This document shows positions 8,444-16,729 of a DNA stretch of 36,715 nt, piece after piece (the first letter of the stretch is position 1; the number at the start of each line of letters is the position of its first letter). Source of the stretch: Pseudomonadota bacterium (GTDB lineage: Bacteria; Pseudomonadota; Alphaproteobacteria; Acetobacterales; Acetobacteraceae); assembly GCA_021847995.1 (NCBI GenBank), contig JAJZNE010000014.1, forward strand, positions 1-36,715, in the 5' to 3' direction. Under the pieces are notes generated by a model that was given only the letters and a program-made list of their open reading frames with translations, was not told the origin of the DNA and ran no database searches. A program made the translations under genes and the position numbers.

Positions 8444-8612
8444 GCGGTTCGGGGCGACAGCGGCGGGACCGCAGGCAGGCAGACGAACGGCTGCCGCATT
8501 GCGCCAGCGGCATGGGACTCGCCACAGTTCGATCGCTACAGTTCGACGGCGCCGGACGGCACGCCGGGATCGGGCAGGCGGCCGGCGGAAGGCGAGGGAA
8601 AACGGGGGTGCC

Positions 8613-9836
8613 ATGTCCGGACGGGTCGTGGTGATCGGCGGCGGCTTCGCCGGTCTCTGGAGTGCCGCCGCCGCCTCCCGTGCGCGGACACAGTTCGCGG
8701 GGGCAGGGAGCGGGCCGGAGGTGGTCCTGGTCGATCCCGAGCCATTCCATACCATCCGCGTGCGCTGCTACGAAGCCGATCTCGATGGCGTGCGTGTGCC
8801 GCTCGACGAAGTGCTGCGGCCGATCGATGTCCGGCGGATCGAAGGGCGCGTCACCGGCATCGACGCCGCGGCCCGCTCGCTGGCCGTGGAGGATGGCAAC
8901 GGCGCCGTGCAGACGCTGGACTATGCCCGGCTGATCCTGGCGGCGGGAAGTCGGCTGGTGCTTCCCGCCGTGCCGATCGGGCAGGAGATTTTCGACGTCG
9001 ACAGCTACCGGGGGGGCCGGCGTCTTGCGGCGCATCTCGCCGCGCTCGCGACCGGCCCGCGGGACGGCGCGGCGGCAACCGCGGTGGTGATCGGGGGCGG
9101 CCTCGTGGGAATCGAGATCGCCTGCGAACTTCCCGACCGGCTGCGCGCGGCGCTCGGCGCGGAGGCGCCGGTGCGGGTGCTGCTGATCGATCACGGCGAC
9201 ATCGCTGCCGGCATGGGCGAAGGGCGGCGCGTAGTCGGGCACGCGCTCGCGTCACTCGGCATCGCGTGTCGCCCGCACGCGACCGTTGCCGCGGTCGAGC
9301 GGGCCGCCGTCGTGCTTGCCGACGGCGAGCGCATCCCGGCCGCCACCGTCATTTTCGCGACCGGCATGCGGGCGAACCCGCTTGCGCAGCAATTCGGCGT
9401 CGCCTGTGACAGGTTCGGCCGGCTTCCGGTTGACCGCTTTCTTGGCGTGACCGGCATCGCCAGCGTCTATGCGGCCGGGGACTGTGCCAGTGCTCAGGCC
9501 GACGAGTGCGGACATGCGACGGTCATGTCATGCCAGCACGCGCGCCCCATGGGCCGGATCGCGGGCCACAACGCGGTCTGCGATCTTGTCGGCCGTGCCG
9601 ACGACCGCGTGCCCTTCGCCGCCCCCGATTATGTGACAATCCTCGATCTCGGTCCGGCAGGTGCGCTCTACACCTCCGGGTGGGATCGCAGCGTCGTGGT
9701 CGCTGAGGGCGCAGAGGCGAAAGCGACCAAACGCACGATCAACCGCGAGCGCATCTATCCGCCGCGCCACGCCGGGCGCGACGCGATCCTTGCGGCAGCC
9801 GCCCCGGTTGTTCAGGTCCGGCCTGCGGTGCGGTAG
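8613..9836 (+). CDS. FAD-dependent NADH dehydrogenase-like protein (NDH-2 family)
   Basis: 407 residues. The start at 8613 (MSGRVVVIGGGFAG) places the first dinucleotide-binding glycines (G-G-G-F-A-G, residues 9-14) at the N-terminus; longer in-frame readings add an unlikely Arg-rich leader. A second Rossmann motif, V-V-I-G-G-G-L-V-G-I-E, lies around residues 158-168, and the C-terminal FAD motif V-Y-A-A-G-D-C-A near 286-292. S-C-Q-H-A-R-P-M-G-R-I-A-G-H-N follows near 306-320, which is common in pyridine-nucleotide oxidoreductases related to type-II NADH dehydrogenases. It probably passes electrons from NADH to a quinone or another acceptor. A membrane anchor is not obvious. It follows the small membrane protein gene after 169 bp with a repeated ACAGTTCGA; its stop is 10 bp from the convergent ThDP-enzyme gene. 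Confidence 0.8.
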   Translation: MSGRVVVIGGGFAGLWSAAAASRARTQFAGAGSGPEVVLVDPEPFHTIRVRCYEADLDGVRVPLDEVLRPIDVRRIEGRVTGIDAAARSLAVEDGNGAVQTLDYARLILAAGSRLVLPAVPIGQEIFDVDSYRGGRRLAAHLAALATGPRDGAAATAVVIGGGLVGIEIACELPDRLRAALGAEAPVRVLLIDHGDIAAGMGEGRRVVGHALASLGIACRPHATVAAVERAAVVLADGERIPAATVIFATGMRANPLAQQFGVACDRFGRLPVDRFLGVTGIASVYAAGDCASAQADECGHATVMSCQHARPMGRIAGHNAVCDLVGRADDRVPFAAPDYVTILDLGPAGALYTSGWDRSVVVAEGAEAKATKRTINRERIYPPRHAGRDAILAAAAPVVQVRPAVR

Positions 9837-9846
9837 TGCGGCGAGG

Positions 9847-12228
9847 TCATCCGAGCAACGCCTGCGCGCAGGCATCCAGGATCGCGTCCGCGTCCAGGCC
9901 GTACGCGCGATAGAGGTCGGGAATGTCGCCGCTCTGGCCGAAATGGTCCGGCCCCAGCGGCACCACGCGCTGTCCGCGCACCGCGCCGAGCCAGGCATGC
10001 GCCGCCGGATGCCCGTCCAGCACCGTCACCAGCGCCGCATCCGGGGCGAGCGGGGCCAGAATGTCCTCGATGTGGCCGCGCGCGCCCCGTTCCCCCGTCC
10101 GGCGGGCGCGCGCGGCGGCGAGCCAGCCGGCATGCAGCCGATCCGGGCTGGTGATGGCGAGCAGACCGGCGCCGGGTTCTTCTTCCCGCAGCAGGGCGAA
10201 GGCTTCTTCGGCTTCCGGCGCCACCGGCCCCTGATAGGCGAGCGCGATGCGCGCGCCCGCGACCGGCGGCACCGCCCAGTGCGCACCGCCGATCACCGCC
10301 GCGGGATCGAGCGTGCGCGCCGGCTGCGCGATCTGCCGCGTGGACAGCCGCAGCCATACCGCCGACCCGTCCGGCGCCTGCATATGCGCGAAGGCATGTC
10401 GCAGCAGGATCGCCAGCTCATCGACATGCGCCGGCTCGTACGCCGCCAGCCGGTCGGCGGCGAGGCCGATCAGCGGCGTGTTGACGCTCTGATGCTGCCC
10501 GCCCTCCGGCGCCAGCGTCAGGCCGGACGGCGTGGACACCAGCAGGAACCGTGCATCCTGGTAGCAGGCATAGATCAGGGCATCGAGGCCGCGGTTGACG
10601 AACGGGTCATAGACGGTGCCGACCGGCAGCACCCGCGCGCCATGCAGCGCATGCGACAGGCCGGCCGCGCCGAGCAGCAGGAACAGGTTCTGCTCGGCGA
10701 TGCCGAGTTCGATGTGCTGGCCCTGCGGCGTCATGCCCCAGCGCTGGGCGCTGGCGAGCTTGGCGTCACGGAACACGTCGTTGCGGGTGTGCCGGTCGAA
10801 TACCCCGCGCCGGTTCACCCACGGGCCGAGATTGGTCGAAACCGTCACGTCGGGACTGGTGGTGATGATATGCGCGGCGAGTTCGCGCAGGGCACCCTGG
10901 CCGCGTCCGATCTCGGCCAGGATGTCGCCGAAGCCCGCCTGGGTGGATACTTTCCGCCCCGCCGTCGCCGGGGCCGGCAGCGCCGGCGGCACCGGCACCT
11001 GCGGCGCGGTCAGCGACCGTCCCTGCGGCGTCAGCATCCGTGCGAACGGCACCGCATCGATGAACGCCTGCAAGTCGTCCGGGTCGGCGGCCAGCCCCTC
11101 GAACCGGTCCCATTCATGGCCGGGGCGGATGCGCATCTCCTCGCGGAACAGCGCCATCTGCTCCTTCGTCATCAGGCCGGCGTGGTTGTCCTTGTGGCCG
11201 GCGAAGGGCAGACCCATGCCCTTGATCGTATAGGCAATGAAGCAGGTCGGCTGGTCGCCCTCTGCCGCCGTGGCGTTCAGCGTGTCGATCACGGTCGCGA
11301 TGTCGTGGCCGCCGAGATTGGTCATCAGCGCGCCCAGTTCCTCATCGGCAAGCGGATCGAGGATCGCGCGCACCTCCTGCGAGCGGCCGAGATCGGCCAG
11401 CACCGCCTGCCGCCACGCCGCGCCGCCCTGGAACGTGAGCGCGGAATAAAGGCTGTTCGGGCAGTCGTCGATCCAGCGCCGCAGCGCCTCGCCGCCGGGG
11501 CGGGCGAAGGCGGCCTCCAGCCGGCGGCCGTATTTCATCGTCACGACGTTCCAGCCCATGTCGCGGAACAACCCCTCGATGCGGCCGAACAGCCGGTCCG
11601 GCACCACCGAATCGAGGCTCTGGCGGTTGTAGTCGATGATCCACCAGACATCGCGGACGTCGTGCTTCCAGCCCTCCAGCAACGCCTCGTAGATATTGCC
11701 CTCGTCCAGTTCGGCGTCGCCGGCGATGGCGATGTGCCGCCCGGCCGGCAAACCGGCCGGGGCCAGGTCGTGCAGCCGCACATAATCCGCCATCAGCGCG
11801 GAAAAGCTGGTCATGGCAACGCCGAGGCCGACCGAGCCGGTGGAGAAATCCACTTCCGGCCCGTCCTTGGTGCGGCTCGGGTAGGATTGCAGCCCGCCGA
11901 ACTGCCTGAGGGCGGCCAGCCGCTCCGGCGTCTCGCGGCCGAACAGGTAGTTGATGGCGTGGAACACCGGCCCGGCATGGGGCTTGACCGCAACGCGGTC
12001 CTGCGGGCGCAGCACGGCGAAATAGAGCGCCGCCATCACCGAGATGACGGAGGCGCAGGACGCCTGATGCCCGCCCACCTTGAGCCCGTCCCGATTGGGC
12101 CGGACGTGGTTGGCGTTGTGGATCATCCACGCCGACAGCCACAGCAGCTTGCGTTCGATTTCATGCAGCAGCGCAAGCCGGCGATCGGCATCGAGGGCGG
12201 AAGGCAATGTCAGGGTCGGTGCGTTCAT
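9847..12228 (-). CDS. Homodimeric pyruvate dehydrogenase E1-like / transketolase-like ThDP enzyme
   Basis: 793 residues from the ATG at 12228 (MNAPTLTLPSALDADRR). The N-terminal half is strongly AceE-like: D-G-L-K-V-G-G-H-Q-A-S, A-V-K-P-H-A-G-P-V-F-H-A-I, Q-S-Y-P-S-R-T-K-D, the ThDP motif G-D-A-E-L-D-E-G-N about 30 residues before D-Y-N-R-Q-S, and Y-T-I-K-G-M-G-L-P-F-A-G-H-K-D-N. The pyrimidine-domain blocks E-L-G-I-A-E-Q-N-L-F and A-P-E-G-G-Q-H-Q-S-V-N-T-P are also present. It is shorter than E. coli AceE (about 887). Members of this alphaproteobacterial subgroup are annotated either as transketolase or as 2-oxoacid dehydrogenase E1. No lipoyl E2 or E3 gene is present nearby, so its acceptor is unclear. 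It lies 149 bp downstream of malonyl-CoA decarboxylase on the same strand. Confidence 0.82.
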   Translation of the reverse strand: MNAPTLTLPSALDADRRLALLHEIERKLLWLSAWMIHNANHVRPNRDGLKVGGHQASCASVISVMAALYFAVLRPQDRVAVKPHAGPVFHAINYLFGRETPERLAALRQFGGLQSYPSRTKDGPEVDFSTGSVGLGVAMTSFSALMADYVRLHDLAPAGLPAGRHIAIAGDAELDEGNIYEALLEGWKHDVRDVWWIIDYNRQSLDSVVPDRLFGRIEGLFRDMGWNVVTMKYGRRLEAAFARPGGEALRRWIDDCPNSLYSALTFQGGAAWRQAVLADLGRSQEVRAILDPLADEELGALMTNLGGHDIATVIDTLNATAAEGDQPTCFIAYTIKGMGLPFAGHKDNHAGLMTKEQMALFREEMRIRPGHEWDRFEGLAADPDDLQAFIDAVPFARMLTPQGRSLTAPQVPVPPALPAPATAGRKVSTQAGFGDILAEIGRGQGALRELAAHIITTSPDVTVSTNLGPWVNRRGVFDRHTRNDVFRDAKLASAQRWGMTPQGQHIELGIAEQNLFLLLGAAGLSHALHGARVLPVGTVYDPFVNRGLDALIYACYQDARFLLVSTPSGLTLAPEGGQHQSVNTPLIGLAADRLAAYEPAHVDELAILLRHAFAHMQAPDGSAVWLRLSTRQIAQPARTLDPAAVIGGAHWAVPPVAGARIALAYQGPVAPEAEEAFALLREEEPGAGLLAITSPDRLHAGWLAAARARRTGERGARGHIEDILAPLAPDAALVTVLDGHPAAHAWLGAVRGQRVVPLGPDHFGQSGDIPDLYRAYGLDADAILDACAQALLG

Positions 12229-12377
12229 GGCGATATGACTGTTTCCCTCCCCGCCGCTGCGGTCGCTTGTGATAGGGCGCCCCGGCCGGCGCCGCCAGTT
12301 CTCTACCACGGCGCCGGGATCGCAGGCGACCACGGCGCCGGCCGGACCGGCCGCAGGCAGGCCGGTCCCGACGCGGA

Positions 12378-13811
12378 TTACGCCCAGCCGCGCGCCAGCC
12401 GCCGCACCGCGGTCGCCGCGTTGCGCTTGCCCTCGCCGGCGTAGTCCTCGTGATACTCCTCGATCCTGGCGAGATCGTAGAGATAGTTCACCATGATCCC
12501 GGCGCTTTCCTTCATCCCCTTCTCGGAGATGTCGGCGAGCGGCACGATCCGCTCCAGCCGCGCACCGTTGGACAGATGGAAATGCGCCACCGGGTCGAGC
12601 GCCCGCCGCCCGCGGCTTTCCACCAGCAAATAGCGGGCGCACAGCCGCAGCAGCACCGGCTCCGCCGCCCGCCGCATCGCCGCGTCCCGCCACCAGCCGC
12701 GCGCCGCCAGGATCGCCGCCAGCGCGGCACCGCCCGTCTCCGGCGCCGGCCCTTCCGGCGGGGCAGCGGTGCGCAGCGCCGACGATTCCTCCTCGCTCAG
12801 GAGGTCTTTGGACGATTGCGCAAGCCGCCCGTCCAGCCAGCGGCGGAAGCCGGGCACCGGGGAGAGCGTGGCGAAGGTCTTCAGCGTGCGCAGCTCCGCC
12901 GACAGCAGTTCGGCCACCCGCTTGATCAGGAAATTGCCGAAGCTGATCCCGGCCAGCCCGCGCTGGCAGTTGCTGATGGAATAGAACACCGCGGTGTCGG
13001 CCTCGCGCACATCGACCAGCGGGGCCTTGGGATCGAGCAGCCGCTGCACCGAATCCGCCAGCCCCCGCACCAGTGCCACCTCAACGAAGATCAGCGGCTC
13101 GGCCGGCATGCGCGGGTGGAAGAAGGCGTAGCAGCGGCGGTCGGAATCGAGCCGGTTCTTGAGGTCGCGCCACGACCGCACGCCGTGCACCGCCTCGTAG
13201 CCGGCCAGCTTCTCGAGCAGCGCGGCGGGACTGTTCCAGTCGATCGCGCGCAGTTCGAGGAAGCCGACATCGAACCAGCTGGCCAGCAGTGACCGCAGAT
13301 CGCTCTCCAGAGCCGCCAGCAGCGGGTCGCCCCCGGTCATCGCCGCGAGTTCCGCGCGCAGATCGACCAGGAACTTCATGCCGTCCGGGATCGCGGTGAA
13401 TTGCGTCAGCAGCCGCGCCCGCGGCGGCTCCAGCGCCCGGCGCAGGCGCGTCTTGGCCGCGGCGCGCGCCGCCGGGTCGGCCGCCTCGCGCACCGCCTCA
13501 TAGGCGGCGGCGACCGCCCCGGCGTCGGAATCGAAGCCCGCCAGCGTCACCAGGAACGCCCGGCGGCCGTCGGCGTCCAGCGTCAGATAGGTCTGGGCGA
13601 GCTTGGCGGCACGGTTGCGGGCGCTCACTTCGCCGCCGCGGCCGGCGAGACAGGCGCGCATCTGCGCCTCGATGCTGTCGTCTTCCTCCCGCCCGACGCT
13701 CTGCGCCATGTCGCGCCAGACGCCGGCGATGCGGCGCAGCGCCCGGTCGAACAGGCCGCTGGCGGGGCCGGCGGCGGGCGGGGCGGTGGGAACCGGGATC
13801 GTCTCGCTCAT
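12378..13811 (-). CDS. Malonyl-CoA decarboxylase
   Basis: 477 residues from the ATG at 13811 (MSETIPVPTAPPA). The ATGA overlap with the upstream nnr gene supports this start over the longer frame. The protein has the helical N-terminal domain of malonyl-CoA decarboxylases and the GNAT-like catalytic domain, with F-Y-S-I-S-N-C-Q-R-G-L-A-G-I-S-F-G-N-F-L-I-K around residues 270-297, T-L-S-P-V-P-G-F near 316-323, and V-A-H-F-H-L-S-N-G-A with the likely catalytic His412 near the C-terminus. It converts malonyl-CoA to acetyl-CoA and CO2 in the cytoplasm. No malonyl-CoA synthetase or malonate transporter lies next to it, so it probably controls malonyl-CoA level or works with a distant pathway. Length and conservation are normal. 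Confidence 0.93.
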   Translation of the reverse strand: MSETIPVPTAPPAAGPASGLFDRALRRIAGVWRDMAQSVGREEDDSIEAQMRACLAGRGGEVSARNRAAKLAQTYLTLDADGRRAFLVTLAGFDSDAGAVAAAYEAVREAADPAARAAAKTRLRRALEPPRARLLTQFTAIPDGMKFLVDLRAELAAMTGGDPLLAALESDLRSLLASWFDVGFLELRAIDWNSPAALLEKLAGYEAVHGVRSWRDLKNRLDSDRRCYAFFHPRMPAEPLIFVEVALVRGLADSVQRLLDPKAPLVDVREADTAVFYSISNCQRGLAGISFGNFLIKRVAELLSAELRTLKTFATLSPVPGFRRWLDGRLAQSSKDLLSEEESSALRTAAPPEGPAPETGGAALAAILAARGWWRDAAMRRAAEPVLLRLCARYLLVESRGRRALDPVAHFHLSNGARLERIVPLADISEKGMKESAGIMVNYLYDLARIEEYHEDYAGEGKRNAATAVRRLARGWA

Positions 13812-15220
13812 GTCAGCACATCCTGGAATGCCTTCGGCAGCGCCGGGGCAAGATCTTCGGCGATCAGGCCGGGGCCGGCATGGCAGGCGGCACGCCCGTG
13901 CAGCCAGGCGCCGGCGCAGGCAGCGTGCCACGGCTCCATGCCCGCTGCCAGCAGCGCCGCGATCAGCCCGGCCAGCGTATCGCCGGCGCCGGCGGTGGCG
14001 AGCCAGGGCGGGGCCGAATCATTGATCGCGGCCCGTCCGTCCGGTGCCGCGATGATGGTATCGGCGCCTTTCAGCAGCACCACCGCGCCGGTCAGCGCCG
14101 CCGCTTGCCGCACCGCGGCCAGCCGGTCGCTGCCGGGCGGACCGAACGCGCGGGCGAACTCCGCCGCATGCGGTGTCAGCACGGTGGCGCCGCGCAGGCG
14201 CGCCGGGGCACCGGCGCAGACCGTCAGCGCATCGGCATCGACCACCACCCGCCGCCCGGCGCCGAGCAGCACCGGGAGCGCCGCCGCGGCCGTCGCCACA
14301 CCAAGGCCGGGGCCGCAGACCCAGGCGTTGCGCCGCGAATCTTCCAGCAGTTCGGTCAGCGGACGGTCATCGACGATGGTCCCCGGCTCGGCCGCACGGT
14401 ACAGGTCGGCGCCGCGTTCGGCGGCGATCGTTACCATCCCCGCCCCGCCCCGCCGCGCCGCCAGCGCCGCCAGCCGCGCCGCCCCGGTCATCGCCGGGCC
14501 GCCCAGCACGGTGACATGGCCGCGGCTGTATTTGTGCCCCTCCGGCGCCGGCACCGGCAGGCGCCACAGCGCCGGCAGGTTGTGAAAGGTGCGCACCGCC
14601 CCCGGTTGCAGCGCCGCCTCGGGCAGGCCGATATCGGCCAGCACCACCTCCCCGCACAGGGTCCGGCCGGGCAGCAGCAGATGGCCCGGCTTGCGGCGGA
14701 AGAACGTCACCGTCAGCGCCGCCTGCGGAGCGAAGCCGCGCACCGCGCCGGTCGCGCCGTCGAGCCCGCTCGGCACATCGACCGCCACCACCCGGCCCGC
14801 CGCCCGCAACACCGACGCTGCGCGATCGTCGAGATCGCGCGTCAGGCCCGCGCCGAACACCGCGTCGATCACCAGTGACGCGCGTGCCACCTCGGCGGCA
14901 GCGAACGGCACGCCCGGGCCGGACCAGCGCCGGGCCGCCTGCGCCGCCGCCCCGCCCGGCGGCGCCACGGCCGCGACCGCGACCGGCCAGCCGGCAAGCT
15001 GCAAATGCCGGGCGGCGACATAGCCATCGCCGCCATTGTTGCCCGGCCCGCACAGCACCAGCGTCCGGCACGGTGCAAAGCGCCGCCGCACTTCGCGCGC
15101 CACCGCCCGGCCGGCATTCTCCATCAGCCATGCGACCGGCCGGCCCAGCGCCACGGCGGCACGGTCCGCCGCGGCCATTTCGGCCGGGGTGAGCAGGGCA
15201 CAGGTCACCGGATCGGGCAC
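13808..15220 (-). CDS. nnr: Bifunctional NAD(P)H-hydrate epimerase / ADP-dependent dehydratase
   Basis: 470 residues from a GTG at 15220 (V/M-P-D-P-V-T-C-A-L-L-T). The N-terminal epimerase (YjeF_N) domain covers about 1-210 with the signature C-G-P-G-N-N-G-G-D-G-Y-V-A-A-R. The C-terminal ribokinase-like dehydratase domain covers about 215-470 with K-Y-S-R-G-H-V-T-V-L-G-G, L-T-P-H-A-A-E-F, L-L-K-G-A-D-T-I-I and the catalytic A-T-A-G-A-G-D-T-L-A-G-L. Together the two domains repair NADHX and NADPHX, hydrated forms of the coenzymes. The fusion is the usual bacterial form. It overlaps the malonyl-CoA decarboxylase start by 4 bp (ATGA), giving translational coupling, and is divergent from the parA-like gene. 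Confidence 0.93.
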   Translation of the reverse strand: MPDPVTCALLTPAEMAAADRAAVALGRPVAWLMENAGRAVAREVRRRFAPCRTLVLCGPGNNGGDGYVAARHLQLAGWPVAVAAVAPPGGAAAQAARRWSGPGVPFAAAEVARASLVIDAVFGAGLTRDLDDRAASVLRAAGRVVAVDVPSGLDGATGAVRGFAPQAALTVTFFRRKPGHLLLPGRTLCGEVVLADIGLPEAALQPGAVRTFHNLPALWRLPVPAPEGHKYSRGHVTVLGGPAMTGAARLAALAARRGGAGMVTIAAERGADLYRAAEPGTIVDDRPLTELLEDSRRNAWVCGPGLGVATAAAALPVLLGAGRRVVVDADALTVCAGAPARLRGATVLTPHAAEFARAFGPPGSDRLAAVRQAAALTGAVVLLKGADTIIAAPDGRAAINDSAPPWLATAGAGDTLAGLIAALLAAGMEPWHAACAGAWLHGRAACHAGPGLIAEDLAPALPKAFQDVLT

Positions 15221-15324
15221 GCCCCCTTCTACACCGCCCGCCGCCGCAGCGGGAGGGGTGGCGCCCGGCTCGCGGGATGAGGGAGACTTGCAGCGATGAG
15301 GCGCGGCGCGTGTAGGATGGGCGC

Positions 15325-15951
15325 ATGGCGGTCATCATCACGGTTGCGCAGCAGAAGGGCGGCGCCGGCAAAACGACGCTGGCGGCGAACCTCGCGGCCG
15401 CGCTGGCAGCCGAGCGGCGCGTCGCCGTGCTCGACATCGACCCGCAGCGCAGCCTGGCGCGCTGGCATGCCCTGCGCGCGGCACAGAGCGGCGCGGTGCC
15501 GCTGGCCCTGTCGGACGCCGCCGGCTGGCGGCTGGCCGGCGAGCTCGACCGCCTGCGGCAGGGCCATGACATTCTCCTCATCGACAGCCCGCCACAGATC
15601 GCGACCGAGTCGCGCATCGCGGTGCGCGCCGCCGACCTCGTGCTGGTGCCCCTGCAACCGAGCCCGCCCGACCTGTGGGCGGCCGAAGGCACGCTCGCGC
15701 TCGCGGCGGCCGAGCGCCGGCCGGCCAGGCTGCTGTTCAATCGCGCACCGGCAGCGGGCCGGCTGCGTGCCGAGGTCGCGGCGGAGGTCGCGCGCCGCGG
15801 CTGGCCGCTGCTCGCCGCCGCTCTCGGCAACCGCGCAGCCATTGCCGCGGCCTTTGCGCGCGGCCTCGGCATCACCGAAACCGCCCCGAAATCGGTCGCC
15901 GCGGCCGAACTGCGCGCCGTGCTGGCGGAGGTCGGACGCCTCCTGCGGTAG
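15325..15951 (+). CDS. Orphan ParA-family ATPase
   Basis: 208 residues. A deviant Walker A motif K-G-G-A-G-K-T-T starts at residue 11 and is followed by L-A-A-N-L-A. V-L-D-I-D-P-Q-R-S-L appears near residues 38-47 (Walker A') and L-L-I-D-S-P-P near 87-93 (Walker B). The length suits the small chromosome- or plasmid-type ParA and MinD-like group without an N-terminal helix-turn-helix. No parB or parS-like site is adjacent: the downstream 480 bp lack a convincing gene. Such orphans can position protein complexes rather than DNA. AGGATGGG lies just before the ATG. It is divergent from the nnr gene by about 100 bp. Confidence 0.87.
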   Translation: MAVIITVAQQKGGAGKTTLAANLAAALAAERRVAVLDIDPQRSLARWHALRAAQSGAVPLALSDAAGWRLAGELDRLRQGHDILLIDSPPQIATESRIAVRAADLVLVPLQPSPPDLWAAEGTLALAAAERRPARLLFNRAPAAGRLRAEVAAEVARRGWPLLAAALGNRAAIAAAFARGLGITETAPKSVAAAELRAVLAEVGRLLR

Positions 15952-16229
15952 TCGTGCCGACCGCGGGTTTCGCCCGGTCACGACAGCGACCCGCCGGTGG
16001 CGCTCGGCCGGAAAGTACCGCAGTTGGAGGAGCAGTGTGCCTCGGGTGGCAATTCGGCCAGTCTGCGTTCGGGCGTCGATGCGCCGAAGCCGGACTTTCG
16101 TTATCAGCGACCGCCAGAGCGGATTTGCTTGCGGCGTCTTGCAGAGGAATTTCACAGAAAGCGTGGCTGCAGAAATAATTATCGAAAGCAACATCTAAAA
16201 TGAAACTTAGTATGCAAAATGAACAAATA

Positions 16230-16262
16230 ATTCGACGATTTCATTAAATTGATACTATAATA
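16230..16262 (+). promoter_or_regulatory. Possible sigma-70-type promoter
   Basis: A perfect TATAAT at 16256-16261 lies in the AT-rich core. A weak -35-like TTCGAC sits at 16231-16236, giving a long 19-bp spacer. It would produce a leader of about 170 nt before the DUF5132 start. In such AT-rich DNA a chance TATAAT is not rare, so this is tentative. Confidence 0.3.
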
Positions 16263-16352
16263 TTACAATTTCCATAATCATAATCCTTTATCATTGCGTA
16301 TATCATTTCATTCGTCATTTCGGCCCGCATAATCGTGCTTTTCGGCGTCTGC

Positions 16353-16371
16353 ACGGCAATTTGATTGCCGT
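16353..16371. promoter_or_regulatory. Perfect palindrome, possible operator
   Basis: ACGGCAAT (16353-16360) and ATTGCCGT (16364-16371) are perfect complements separated by TTG. The 19-bp dyad sits 64 bp upstream of the DUF5132 start and downstream of the candidate promoter, a typical operator position. As RNA it would be an 8-bp stem with a 3-nt loop. No regulator gene is adjacent. Confidence 0.45.
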
Positions 16372-16435
16372 TCGACTTCGCACTTTCCAGCGGCATGCTA
16401 AATCCCAGGACTGTGGCCAATGGGGAGACACTTCC

Positions 16436-16705
16436 ATGGCAGTGTTGGACGACATGTTCGAAGGCGGCTTCGGTACCGGTGTGGTTGCTGCTATCGGCGT
16501 TGCCATACTCGCGCCGGTGGCCAGGCCGGTTCTCCGCTCGGCGGCGAAGTGGGCCATCCGAGGCGGCGTAATGGCGTATGACTACGGCCGCCAACAGATG
16601 GCGGAACTGGGCGAAATGGCCGGCGACCTGGCCGCCGAAAGCCGGGCCGAAGCAAGCGCCGCCGGCAGCCACGCGACCGCACCCAAAGGGCCCAAGCCCA
16701 GTTAG
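16436..16705 (+). CDS. DUF5132-like small protein (copy 1)
   Basis: 89 residues from the ATG at 16436 (MAVLDDMFEGGFGTG), with GGGGAGA 8-14 nt upstream. A glycine/alanine-rich hydrophobic segment (G-V-V-A-A-I-G-V-A-I-L-A-P, about residues 15-27) is followed by an amphipathic, positively charged stretch (A-R-P-V-L-R-S-A-A-K-W-A-I-R-G-G-V-M-A-Y). An acidic helix E-L-G-E-M-A-G-D-L-A-A-E follows. The order 'hydrophobic, L-A-P-x-x-R-P, R/K-G-G-x-x-A-Y, E-x-x-D-L-x-A-E' matches DUF5132 proteins, which I know mainly as neighbours of P-type ATPases. It ends 24 bp before the ATPase start and is almost certainly co-transcribed with it. A second copy is encoded at the other end of the ATPase gene. The role is unknown; a membrane-bound accessory is plausible. 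Confidence 0.75.
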   Translation: MAVLDDMFEGGFGTGVVAAIGVAILAPVARPVLRSAAKWAIRGGVMAYDYGRQQMAELGEMAGDLAAESRAEASAAGSHATAPKGPKPS

Positions 16706-16729
16706 CCGGGCCGACCGGCGGACGGGACG

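Larger units (their letters stand above)
15952..16435. other. 484-bp spacer with a strongly AT-rich core
   Basis: No gene is convincing here. From about 16170 to 16350 the composition changes abruptly to AT-rich (many AAATAA, TTAAAT, ATAATAT tracts), unlike the surrounding GC-rich DNA. Short in-frame readings exist, such as a 68-codon one ending at 16203, but without a ribosome site, family resemblance or normal codon bias. The region contains a good -10 hexamer and a palindrome, listed separately, and probably holds the promoter of the DUF5132-ATPase operon. It may also be a remnant of transferred DNA. Confidence 0.6.

Noticed and set aside
8523-8541. Direct repeat ACAGTTCGA before the flavoprotein gene
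   Set aside because: Only nine bases and two copies; could be a regulator site, but nothing supports it further.
12306-12341. Direct repeat CCACGGCGCCGG (two copies) between the decarboxylase and ThDP genes
   Set aside because: Short, GC-only and imperfectly placed; easily due to base composition in this genome.
9661-12444. 927-codon open frame on the plus strand
   Set aside because: Antisense to the ThDP enzyme; no recognisable domain, composition of a shadow frame.
15997-16203. 68-codon plus-strand frame after parA
   Set aside because: No ribosome site, no family resemblance, runs into the AT-rich spacer with atypical codons.
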